A stretch of DNA of 64,000 nucleotides from NCBI RefSeq assembly GCF_004684055.1, contig NZ_SRIB01000008.1:52506-116505 (forward strand), written 5' to 3'. The translations under genes were made by a program, and so were the position numbers. This stretch comes from Soehngenia longivitae. GTDB lineage: Bacteria; Bacillota; Clostridia; Tissierellales; Tissierellaceae. Shown here piece by piece: positions 27,206-34,228 of this stretch (the first letter of the stretch is position 1; each line of letters opens with the position of its first letter). The notes under the pieces are model-generated. The model saw only the letters and a list, made by a program, of their open reading frames with translations, did no database searches and was not told the DNA's origin.

Positions 27206-28126
27206 TTATTTTAAAAAGAAGTCATATAAGAAACTAGTTTCTTTATTAAATGCAACCTCATTTTTTTTATAATAGAGGTAAGTAGCATTAATCTCTCCAC
27301 CTAAGATGATTATCATACTAATTATATACAGCCACATGAGAAATACAATAACTCCACCTAAGCTCCCATAAGTTACTGCATAATTCCCAAAATTATTCAC
27401 ATAATAAGAAAATAAAATAGAAGCAATTATCCAACCCAATGTAGAAAATATCGAGCCAAACAATGTAGATTTAAATTTAATTTTATTCTCTTTATTTGTG
27501 CTAGGGGTATATTTGTATATGAGCGCAAATATTACAATCATATACAGAATAGGTATAATAAACCTTAGATATTGCCAAAGAGTTAAGAACAAAACCTCGT
27601 TGCCAATAATTGTAAATATCCAATTACCAAGCAATTCCCCTACAACCAGCGTAATAAAGACCATGACTATCAAAATCAATAAAGCTACAGTAAATAACAG
27701 TGAAAGTAATTTTCTTTTAAGGTAAGATCTATTTTCTTTAAAACCATAAGCCGCATTTATAGATCTCATAGTTACCATCATACCACCTGATGCAGTCCAG
27801 AGGCCTCCAATAGCAGCTATAGACAAAAGACCTTGACTACTATTGGTTGCTATATCCTTGACAAAACCTTCGATAATATTCGTAACTTCACTAGGTAAAA
27901 ATTCTAAAAACTCTAGAGGTACTTCACCAGATATAGCTGGTGAGAGACTCAATAAATTTAAAAGCACAATTAAGAATGGAAATATAGAAAGTACGAGATA
28001 AAAAGCCATTTGTGCTGAATAACCAAATATATAATCATTAAGTAGATTGTAAATAAAATGATCAAGAACAACAATTGGTTTATGTTCTAGCAGTCTATCT
28101 ATAATTTTATTCAAAAATAACACCAA
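27206..28126 (-). CDS. YihY/virulence factor BrkB family membrane protein
   Basis: Polytopic inner-membrane protein of 306 residues with about six membrane segments. It has the family segments YSAQMAFYLVLSIFPFLIVLLNLL, GLWTASGGMMVTMRSINAAYG and GSLGGVIVFLMWLYIISMIIILGGEIN. Its function in bacteria is unsettled. The start is uncertain: TTG at 28126, GTG at 28123 and TTG at 28114 are all possible, the last best spaced from GTTGGTG. Its stop abuts the comF stop, so the genes converge with no gap. It is last of a four-gene minus-strand group. Confidence 0.88.
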   Translation of the reverse strand: MVLFLNKIIDRLLEHKPIVVLDHFIYNLLNDYIFGYSAQMAFYLVLSIFPFLIVLLNLLSLSPAISGEVPLEFLEFLPSEVTNIIEGFVKDIATNSSQGLLSIAAIGGLWTASGGMMVTMRSINAAYGFKENRSYLKRKLLSLLFTVALLILIVMVFITLVVGELLGNWIFTIIGNEVLFLTLWQYLRFIIPILYMIVIFALIYKYTPSTNKENKIKFKSTLFGSIFSTLGWIIASILFSYYVNNFGNYAVTYGSLGGVIVFLMWLYIISMIIILGGEINATYLYYKKNEVAFNKETSFLYDFFLK

Positions 28127-28128
28127 CT

Positions 28129-30114
28129 TTATTTTAGGTATTTATCAAACCAATGAGTGATCTCTTCTAATCTCTTAATTCTATGTTTTGGTTTACCTGA
28201 ACGTGACAGCTCATGATTTTCACCTTTAAACATGACTAGTTTTGACTCAACACCATGGTATTTTAATGAATTAAACATCTGAAAACCTTGATCTATCCAA
28301 CACCTATAATCTTCATTCGAATGAATGAATAGAGTAGGAGTAACCACATTATTAGCATATTTTAATGGAGAATTATCCCACAATTTTTGTTGATTTTCCC
28401 AAGGGTTTGAACCTACTTGATCTTGAACAAAATAATACCCAATATCTGAGGTCCCAAAGAAGGAAACCCAATTTGAAATACTTCTTTGAGATGCAGCAGC
28501 TTTAAATCTATTTGTATGTCCTATTATCCAATTTGTCATGTACCCACCATAAGAACCACCAGTTACACCTATATTATCTTTATCTATATTTGGATAGAGT
28601 TCAAGTATTTTATCTGTAAAAACCATTATATCATCATAATCTATACTTCCATATTTGCCCCTAATATCTGCAAATTCATCACCATACCCGTCACTACCTC
28701 TTGGATTTAAAAAGAATACGAAATAGCCTTCATTTGCCCAAACCTGCATTTCATGGTAAAAAATACTACCATAGCAAGTCTTTGGACCACCGTGGATATC
28801 CAATATAGCAGGATATGATTTTGTTTTATCAAAATCAATGGGTTTTAAAACAAAGCCATCAAGTGAAACATCTTGATTTTTTACATTTACATAAATTGGC
28901 TTTGAAATAGTTTTCTCTTCTGCAACCCAGAGATTAAAATTAGTTATAGGTCTTTCATTTTCTTCTAAAATATAAAGCTCTTGAAGAAAGATATCTCGTA
29001 ATCCTGTGAAGTATATTTTTCCATTGACCACATCAAAACCGTCGATAGAACCGTTTGGCTGAGTTATTTTCTCTAATTTCCCATCTAGAGTCAATTTATT
29101 TATAAAAGAATTGTATCCACTGGTAGATATAAAATATAATGTATCACCATCTACTTTGAAATTATGAGAACCTCCATACCTACAATCAGAGCCTACTGAA
29201 TTGCCAATACCCTCATCTAAATTTAATAGCATTTTACAGTTAGATCCATCATTGTTCATTAAGAATATATCTAGGTTTTGATTTATCCCATATTTTTTCA
29301 TATCTGAACCAAAGAAAACAATTTTATCCCCAACATAGTAAACGCATGCGTAGTTAAAATCATGAAAAGGAGAAATTTTATCCAATTCTAAACTACTTAA
29401 ATCTAATGTGTAGATATCACTATACAAATTCATTTTATCTGTAAAAGAAGATGCTATGAGCAAAGCTTTATCTTTTGTTTTCGACAAATGAACTTGATGC
29501 ACATTTGTGAACTCATCAGTAATTGGAATTAATTTATTTTCGTTTTTAACATAGTAATACAGACGAGCTCTTTTTTTATTTGTGAAACCTTCGCCGTTAG
29601 ACCAAAATGGAATTTCATCTAATACTTCATAATCTGAAATTTCCTTTTTTTCATTTATTTTTTTATCTAACTCTTCATCACTAAGAAATATTGTTTCTCC
29701 TAAGCTTTCATCATATAGAGCAGTAAATAGATAATGGTTTTCATCGATCATATCTGTAGAGAGTATATTTAAAGGCACACTAAAGCTTTTATTTGCTTCA
29801 CCACCATCTATATTTATCTCATAAAAAACTGTAAGAGGATAACCCTTTTCAGATTTTTCCTTGTCTTTTTTATCTCTGAGTGCTGTAAAAATAATATTCT
29901 TTTCATCTTTCCAAAAGAAGCTCTTTTCTTCATTAAAACTAGTTAACTTTCTAATCTCATCATTTTCATGTGCGATATAAATATTGGATAAATATTTATT
30001 TTCTTCTACATCTATACCGCTTACTACAAAACCGCAAAATTTAGCATCGGGGGAAATATTAATTGATGATATAAATTTAAAATCTGTAAAATCTTTTAAC
30101 TCTAATTTGTTCAT
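28129..30114 (-). CDS. S9 family peptidase (prolyl oligopeptidase type)
   Basis: Serine peptidase or acylaminoacyl-peptidase-like enzyme, 661 residues, no signal peptide, so cytoplasmic. The N-terminal two-thirds is a beta-propeller-like region. The C-terminal alpha/beta hydrolase domain has GGSYGGYMT with the nucleophile Ser near residue 521, an Asp in HSNEDYRCW and a His in KGENHELSRSG. The ATG at 30114 is chosen because GGAGG precedes it; an earlier in-frame start would overlap the upstream gene. It lies three bases from the YihY gene. Confidence 0.92.
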   Translation of the reverse strand: MNKLELKDFTDFKFISSINISPDAKFCGFVVSGIDVEENKYLSNIYIAHENDEIRKLTSFNEEKSFFWKDEKNIIFTALRDKKDKEKSEKGYPLTVFYEINIDGGEANKSFSVPLNILSTDMIDENHYLFTALYDESLGETIFLSDEELDKKINEKKEISDYEVLDEIPFWSNGEGFTNKKRARLYYYVKNENKLIPITDEFTNVHQVHLSKTKDKALLIASSFTDKMNLYSDIYTLDLSSLELDKISPFHDFNYACVYYVGDKIVFFGSDMKKYGINQNLDIFLMNNDGSNCKMLLNLDEGIGNSVGSDCRYGGSHNFKVDGDTLYFISTSGYNSFINKLTLDGKLEKITQPNGSIDGFDVVNGKIYFTGLRDIFLQELYILEENERPITNFNLWVAEEKTISKPIYVNVKNQDVSLDGFVLKPIDFDKTKSYPAILDIHGGPKTCYGSIFYHEMQVWANEGYFVFFLNPRGSDGYGDEFADIRGKYGSIDYDDIMVFTDKILELYPNIDKDNIGVTGGSYGGYMTNWIIGHTNRFKAAASQRSISNWVSFFGTSDIGYYFVQDQVGSNPWENQQKLWDNSPLKYANNVVTPTLFIHSNEDYRCWIDQGFQMFNSLKYHGVESKLVMFKGENHELSRSGKPKHRIKRLEEITHWFDKYLK

Positions 30115-30125
30115 AATTACCTCCA

Positions 30126-31817
30126 TTAAATATTTGATTTTTTTGGTGTAAATATTAATATATTATCCATCTTCCTTCTATCCCATTGATTGATGAAAGG
30201 AAGACAGACTTTACCTATAGAAGTTAAGATAAGCTTATTTTTTCCATCAAATTCTATTAAACCTATCAAATGAAGAATATATAAAAATACAGATAATTCT
30301 TTATCATATAAAGTAAATTGATGAATTAAATCTTCTAGTGATAAAGGGGATCTAACCATATCGTTTAATATTATTATGAATGAATCTTTTAAATATTCGG
30401 CTTTTTTTAGATCAATTGGAAAAAGAGTTCTAATAAAATCAATTTTAAATATTTCAGATAAAATAACTTGCATTTTTTCCTCTTGAGTTAATATTAGATA
30501 ATCTTCAACAATATTACTTGGTACTAATTGATTATTCTTTATCTCAAGTACTTCTAAGGACAAACCTAAAACTTTGAATACATCCAAAACATCAAAATTT
30601 AATTTTAAATCATTGCCAATTTCATATGAACCGAACATAGAGTCTAATAATACCAATTTATCAGCTTTTTTAATCTTTTGTTTTTTTTCTGTTAAAGTCA
30701 AAGGATTTGATATAAGATATATTAAAAAAACATAGAAATCTTTAATGAAATCATCACTAATAGTTAAATCTAATTTTGATAATTTAGAAATAAGGTAGGT
30801 ATCCTTACAGAAATAGCTATCTTCTATAGGGATCTCTTTTATGAAATCAAATCGATTTTCTCTAATCATTTTTATTTGTTTTAAAGAATTAGAAAAGTCT
30901 TTTGTTTGAGTTGATTTAAACATAATATATTCAGTTAAAACTTCTAAATATAACGAGAAAGACTCACTAGATATAATGAAACCTTCATTAATTGCATCTT
31001 TAAAGAAGCCAATAAGATCAACTTTATTAAGGTCTCTTAGGCTCAAATCTTCAGGGTCTAAATAATATTCATATATTTCAAATAATTTGTTTATATATTT
31101 TTCTGATACACTTGGATCTCTTTTTAATTTAATATAGTTCTGAAATTCTTCAATGTCTTCATATATAGACAATGCATCTTCTTTAGAAGGATTAAAATGC
31201 TCATATGCATTCATGTAAAACATATCATAAAATCTAAAATAATTATTCTTTACATAATCAGAAAAAGAAAGGCTAAAGTCTTTAGATAATTCATAGTTAA
31301 AGTCATAGAGAACTTCTTTGATAAAGTAAGGGACTACAGACTTAGGAGCATAAATAATTTCTCCAGAAAAAAGGTTTCGTTTCAAAACATTATCTATTCT
31401 CGCTAGAAAATAATCTCCGGTTTTAAGAATTTGTTTTCCTGATGGTTCAAGTATCTCAATAACCTCAGCAGTGAATACATTATTTGCGATTATAATTTCA
31501 TTTTTTATCTCCAAGATTTCATATAAAGACGGGTAGGACATTTTCTTTGCTGTTAATATTTCTTTTTCAATACTGTTAATTAAAAAGTTGTCTTCTAAAT
31601 ATTTATCTATAACTGTTTTACCTTCTTCGTCTTTATAATCACATATTAACCACAAGTTAAAGGCAGTGCTTCCTTCATCCAATAGAGATAGTGGATACAT
31701 AAGCATTACTTTATTGTATAGTTCATCTCTAATCTTTTTAATACTAATATATTTTTCAAGATTTTGGTAAATATCGTTATTAATCTGCATTAGAACATCA
31801 TAATTCAAATTTTTCAT
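30126..31817 (-). CDS. Uncharacterised 563-residue protein
   Basis: I do not recognise this protein. It is acidic, Leu/Ile/Lys-rich, has no signal peptide and no evident membrane segment. A beta-rich stretch at about residues 115-160 (NNVFTAEVIEILEPSGKQILKTGDYFLARIDN) looks like a small barrel. The last 75 or so residues (SPLSLEDLIHQFTLYDKELSVFLYILHLIGLIEFDGKN) resemble a winged helix. It sits between the exporter-like gene and the peptidase with short gaps, so it is probably co-transcribed with them. The ribosome site is a GGAGGT. Confidence 0.75.
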   Translation of the reverse strand: MKNLNYDVLMQINNDIYQNLEKYISIKKIRDELYNKVMLMYPLSLLDEGSTAFNLWLICDYKDEEGKTVIDKYLEDNFLINSIEKEILTAKKMSYPSLYEILEIKNEIIIANNVFTAEVIEILEPSGKQILKTGDYFLARIDNVLKRNLFSGEIIYAPKSVVPYFIKEVLYDFNYELSKDFSLSFSDYVKNNYFRFYDMFYMNAYEHFNPSKEDALSIYEDIEEFQNYIKLKRDPSVSEKYINKLFEIYEYYLDPEDLSLRDLNKVDLIGFFKDAINEGFIISSESFSLYLEVLTEYIMFKSTQTKDFSNSLKQIKMIRENRFDFIKEIPIEDSYFCKDTYLISKLSKLDLTISDDFIKDFYVFLIYLISNPLTLTEKKQKIKKADKLVLLDSMFGSYEIGNDLKLNFDVLDVFKVLGLSLEVLEIKNNQLVPSNIVEDYLILTQEEKMQVILSEIFKIDFIRTLFPIDLKKAEYLKDSFIIILNDMVRSPLSLEDLIHQFTLYDKELSVFLYILHLIGLIEFDGKNKLILTSIGKVCLPFINQWDRRKMDNILIFTPKKSNI

Positions 31818-31838
31818 TTATACCTCCAAATCATTAGG

Positions 31839-32708
31839 TTAATCTATATTTGATAAATTGCTTAAAAGCGACGAAATATGATAATTATAAATTACATCTT
31901 CTCTAGTTATTTCATTATCACATTTGAGAAATAGAGTCATATTTAATAATTTTTCAATCAGCGATTTATTGCTTTCATTAAGGCAACATTTACAATTTAA
32001 AGATTTTAATGTTGATAAATCATTAAATACACCTTGCATCAATTTTAACTTTATTGAATTATCATTAAACTTCGTTTTGTTTTTGAAACTATAGCGTTCC
32101 TCATCTTTTGCTAACTCATAAGTAGCCTCTAATTTATCTAATTTAGACTTAAATCGAGAAATTTCAATTTTATTTCTTCCTGTAATTATATCATAAAGTA
32201 TATCTATAGCATCATCTTTCATAGAAGAAAAGATAAGATCAAATTGGCTGTTACTATGTGGAGCAGAGATTGAATAATTTACTAATACTCCAATAATTAT
32301 ACCCACAGATGTATCAAGTACTCTATTAATTGCATAATTAATGATTTCTGTATCTCTATTCATGTAGACAGCAATAAAAACCATAGCAGCAAGAGAAATT
32401 GCTTTTTTCCAATTTAGTAAATTTAATATGTGAATTACTATTATTATTCCAATACCCATGCAAAAATAATTAAATGGAAATATGTAACTCATAATTAATG
32501 CAACTATTGCTCCGGTGATAGTTGCCAACATTCTGTTTTTACCAGACTGAAAGGATTCTGAAACGCTAGATTGCATAGTACTAATAGCACCTAGTCCAAC
32601 AAAAAGTGGAGAGTATAATCCTAATAAATCTGAAATATACATTCCTAAAGAAACCGCTAATCCTGTTTTTATTGTTCTCATTCCAATTTTATATTTTTCT
32701 AACTTCAT
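31839..32708 (-). CDS. Aromatic acid exporter-like (FUSC/ArAE family) membrane protein
   Basis: The 289 residues have an N-terminal half with about six membrane segments (TGLAVSLGMYISDLLGLYSPLFVGLGAISTMQSSVSESFQSGKNRM then LATITGAIVALIMSYIFPF) characteristic of the ArAE_1/FUSC family. A cytoplasmic C-terminal helical domain with a Cys-rich bit (CKCC) follows. Putative efflux of small aromatic acids; the substrate is unknown. It is first of the four-gene minus-strand group. Its promoter region abuts the DnaA-box cluster (TATCAA at 32760-32765 on the plus strand is a candidate -35, ATTATA at 32739-32744 a candidate -10). Confidence 0.85.
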   Translation of the reverse strand: MKLEKYKIGMRTIKTGLAVSLGMYISDLLGLYSPLFVGLGAISTMQSSVSESFQSGKNRMLATITGAIVALIMSYIFPFNYFCMGIGIIIVIHILNLLNWKKAISLAAMVFIAVYMNRDTEIINYAINRVLDTSVGIIIGVLVNYSISAPHSNSQFDLIFSSMKDDAIDILYDIITGRNKIEISRFKSKLDKLEATYELAKDEERYSFKNKTKFNDNSIKLKLMQGVFNDLSTLKSLNCKCCLNESNKSLIEKLLNMTLFLKCDNEITREDVIYNYHISSLLSNLSNID

Positions 32709-32770
32709 AAATAACTCCTCAAAAATATTTCTAATTATATTATAACATTAATACATAATTATCAAGATAT

Positions 32771-32876
32771 TAATCCACAAATAAAAATCGCTTAATATGA
32801 GTTTTCCACAAAACAATCCACATTATCCACAGAATAAACAATATTTATCCACAAAATTAACAACATATTTTCCACA
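32771..32876 (+). promoter_or_regulatory. Cluster of six DnaA-box-like sites
   Basis: Two perfect TTATCCACA boxes (32823-32831 and 32845-32853) and four near matches (TAATCCACA 32771-32779, TTTTCCACA 32802-32810, CAATCCACA 32814-32822, TTTTCCACA 32868-32876), all in the same orientation, in 106 bases. They lie between divergent promoters and are followed by AT-rich DNA. No dnaA, dnaN or rpmH is near, so this looks like a DnaA-binding regulatory cluster rather than a proven origin. Confidence 0.8.
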
Positions 32877-32907
32877 AGTAATTAATAATCATTTGAATTA
32901 CAAATCA

Positions 32908-32938
32908 TTGTTTAATGTATATATTTTTTAGGTATAAT
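32908..32938 (+). promoter_or_regulatory. Promoter for hpf
   Basis: TATAAT at 32933-32938 with TTGTTT at 32908-32913 as a weak -35 and 19-base spacing. The -10 is convincing, the -35 is not. Confidence 0.5.
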
Positions 32939-32985
32939 AGTAATAAATAGTATAAGCATTGACTTATCTGAAAGGAGCTGGGTTT

Positions 32986-33519
32986 ATGAAAATAAATTTT
33001 ACTGGAAAAAACATGGAGGTAACAGATGCTTTAAAATCTGTAACTGAAAAAAAGCTCAGTAAATTAAACAAGTATTTTCAAAATGACATCGTTGGGAATG
33101 TAACTTTTAATACCGAAAAAAATAGAAAAATAATAGAAGTTACCATAAACCTCCCCGGGACAATTTTAAGAGCTGAAGAATCAAGTGATGATATGTATGC
33201 ATCTATTGACAAGGCTGTAGATGTCTTAGAAGCACAAATGAGAAAACATAAAACAAAATTGCAAAAGAGATATAAGACTGGAGAGACCATAAGATTTGAG
33301 AATTTGACTTCAATTGATGAATATGATGAAGATAAACCTAAATTAGTAAGAAGAAAGAGATTCGTATTAAAACCAATGACAACTGATGAAGCCATACTAC
33401 AAATGGAATTATTAAGACACAACTTTTTCATATTTATGGATTCAGAAACAGAAGCTGTAAGTGTGGTATATAAAAGGAAAGATGGAAACTATGGTTTGAT
33501 AGAACCAGAAATTTTATAA
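32986..33519 (+). CDS. hpf: Ribosome hibernation promoting factor, long form
   Basis: Dimerises and silences 70S ribosomes in stationary phase. The ATG at 32986 follows AAAGGAG; the frame is open further upstream, but that start lacks a ribosome site. The 177 residues match long HPF: N-terminal S30AE domain (MKINFTGKNMEVTDALKSVTEKKLSKLNKYF) and a C-terminal dimerisation domain (KRFVLKPMTTDEAILQMELLRHNFFIFMDSET). A terminator follows directly, so it is monocistronic. DnaA-box-like sites upstream may link it to replication state. Confidence 0.95.
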   Translation: MKINFTGKNMEVTDALKSVTEKKLSKLNKYFQNDIVGNVTFNTEKNRKIIEVTINLPGTILRAEESSDDMYASIDKAVDVLEAQMRKHKTKLQKRYKTGETIRFENLTSIDEYDEDKPKLVRRKRFVLKPMTTDEAILQMELLRHNFFIFMDSETEAVSVVYKRKDGNYGLIEPEIL

Positions 33520-33541
33520 AATTTCATAAATTATTGTAGAT

Positions 33542-33567
33542 AAACAGGGGAAACCCTGTTTTTTTTG
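33542..33567 (+). terminator. Terminator after hpf
   Basis: AAACAGGG, GAAA tetraloop, CCCTGTTT and six further T bases. A textbook intrinsic terminator on the plus strand. Confidence 0.93.
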
Positions 33568-33572
33568 TGAAA

Positions 33573-33616
33573 AATAAAACCGAAATAAAACTAGAATAAA
33601 ACCGAAATAAAACCGG
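33573..33616 (+). repeat. Four tandem 11-bp repeats in a promoter
   Basis: Four adjacent units: AATAAAACCGA, AATAAAACTAG, AATAAAACCGA, AATAAAACCGG. The period of 11 bases equals about one helical turn. The array ends eight bases before a TATTAT box (33624-33629), so it occupies the -35 region of the PAS-protein gene. Such spacing is typical of direct-repeat sites for OmpR/PhoB-type response regulators; the regulator is not identified. Confidence 0.75.
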
Positions 33617-33658
33617 CTAATGGTATTATATAAAAAAGATAAATCGGAAGTGGTGATT

Positions 33659-34006
33659 ATGGAGTGCAAATCGAATAATGATTTTTATTTTAGCTTTATT
33701 CCTATTTTTAACAATAACAATGAATTTTCAGATTTTTTATTAATGGATGTTAACGATAGCTTTGTAGATCTATTTAATATAGAAAAGGATAAAATAGTTG
33801 GTAAAAAAGTAACAGATATTATAGTTAATTTTCATGATTTTTTTCCTTCATTTAAATATATATATTACAATATGACTCCAGGAAATAATAAAAAATATCG
33901 AAAGTATCTTGTAGAACTTAAAAAAAATTATCTTATAAATGTATTTACATTGACCGATTTTAGGACATATATTTATTTTTCGGATTTAAGTTTTACTAAT
34001 AAATAA
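33659..34006 (+). CDS. Stand-alone PAS-domain protein
   Basis: A 115-residue single-domain protein. The ATG at 33659 has GGAAG nine to thirteen bases upstream and is preferred over an ATG at 33620 that lies at the -10 box. The segment FLLMDVNDSFVDLFNIEKDKIVGKKVTDII is a PAS N-terminal core, with the usual aromatic strand later. There is no output domain, so it may sense a ligand and act on a partner kinase or regulator. It is preceded by four 11-bp repeats and followed by a c-di-GMP riboswitch for the next gene. Confidence 0.7.
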   Translation: MECKSNNDFYFSFIPIFNNNNEFSDFLLMDVNDSFVDLFNIEKDKIVGKKVTDIIVNFHDFFPSFKYIYYNMTPGNNKKYRKYLVELKKNYLINVFTLTDFRTYIYFSDLSFTNK

Positions 34007-34034
34007 TTATAGCAATATAAATTTAAATAATTAA

Positions 34035-34110
34035 ACAAACAGGCAAACTTATCGAAAGATAAGGACGCAAAGCTATGAGTCTAAGGTTAGATGCTAGGAT
34101 GGTCAAGCTG
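34035..34110 (+). promoter_or_regulatory. Cyclic di-GMP-I (GEMM) riboswitch
   Basis: Conserved parts occur in order: GGCAAAC, P2 hairpin CTTATC-GAAA-GATAAG with its GNRA loop, GGACGCAAAGC, GTCTAAGG, GCTAGGATGGT. GCTAT at 34072 can pair with ATGGT at 34099 to form P3. Short P1 pairing (CAG with CTG at 34108-34110) appears to use the left arm of the terminator that follows, which would make it an ON switch; this polarity is an inference. Confidence 0.93.
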
Positions 34111-34130
34111 CTTTTAAAGCAGCTTTTTTT
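34105..34130 (+). terminator. Riboswitch-controlled terminator before the SLH protein
   Basis: AAGCTGCT, loop TTTAA, AGCAGCTT, then five more T. It directly follows, and partly overlaps, the c-di-GMP aptamer and so is its expression platform. Confidence 0.9.
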
Positions 34131-34156
34131 GTATAAAGTAAAAGGAGGAGTTTGAA

Positions 34157-34228
34157 ATGGGAGATTTTAAATATGCATATAGGGATTTTATTTTAGAACG
34201 GAGGGAGAAAAATGAAACGCACGCTTAA
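34157..34228 (+). CDS. 23-codon upstream ORF overlapping the adhesin start
   Basis: ATG at 34157 is preceded by a full AAAGGAGGAG ribosome site at ideal spacing. It encodes MGDFKYAYRDFILERREKN then ETHA and stops at 34228, 17 bases inside the big surface-protein gene in another frame. The adhesin's own ribosome site (CGGAGGGAG) lies inside this ORF. It may be a leader that couples translation of the adhesin to its own, or a small regulatory peptide. Confidence 0.55.
   Translation: MGDFKYAYRDFILERREKNETHA

Noticed and set aside
27228..27244. Palindrome AAGAAACTAGTTTCTT as a terminator for recD2-comF
   Set aside because: It is weak, A+T-rich and lies within the coding end of the convergent gene; not convincing.
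32771..32876. Interpretation of the DnaA-box cluster as the chromosomal origin
   Set aside because: No dnaA, dnaN, rpmH, recF or gyrB is nearby and no clear DnaA-trio element follows the last box; a regulatory cluster is the safer reading.
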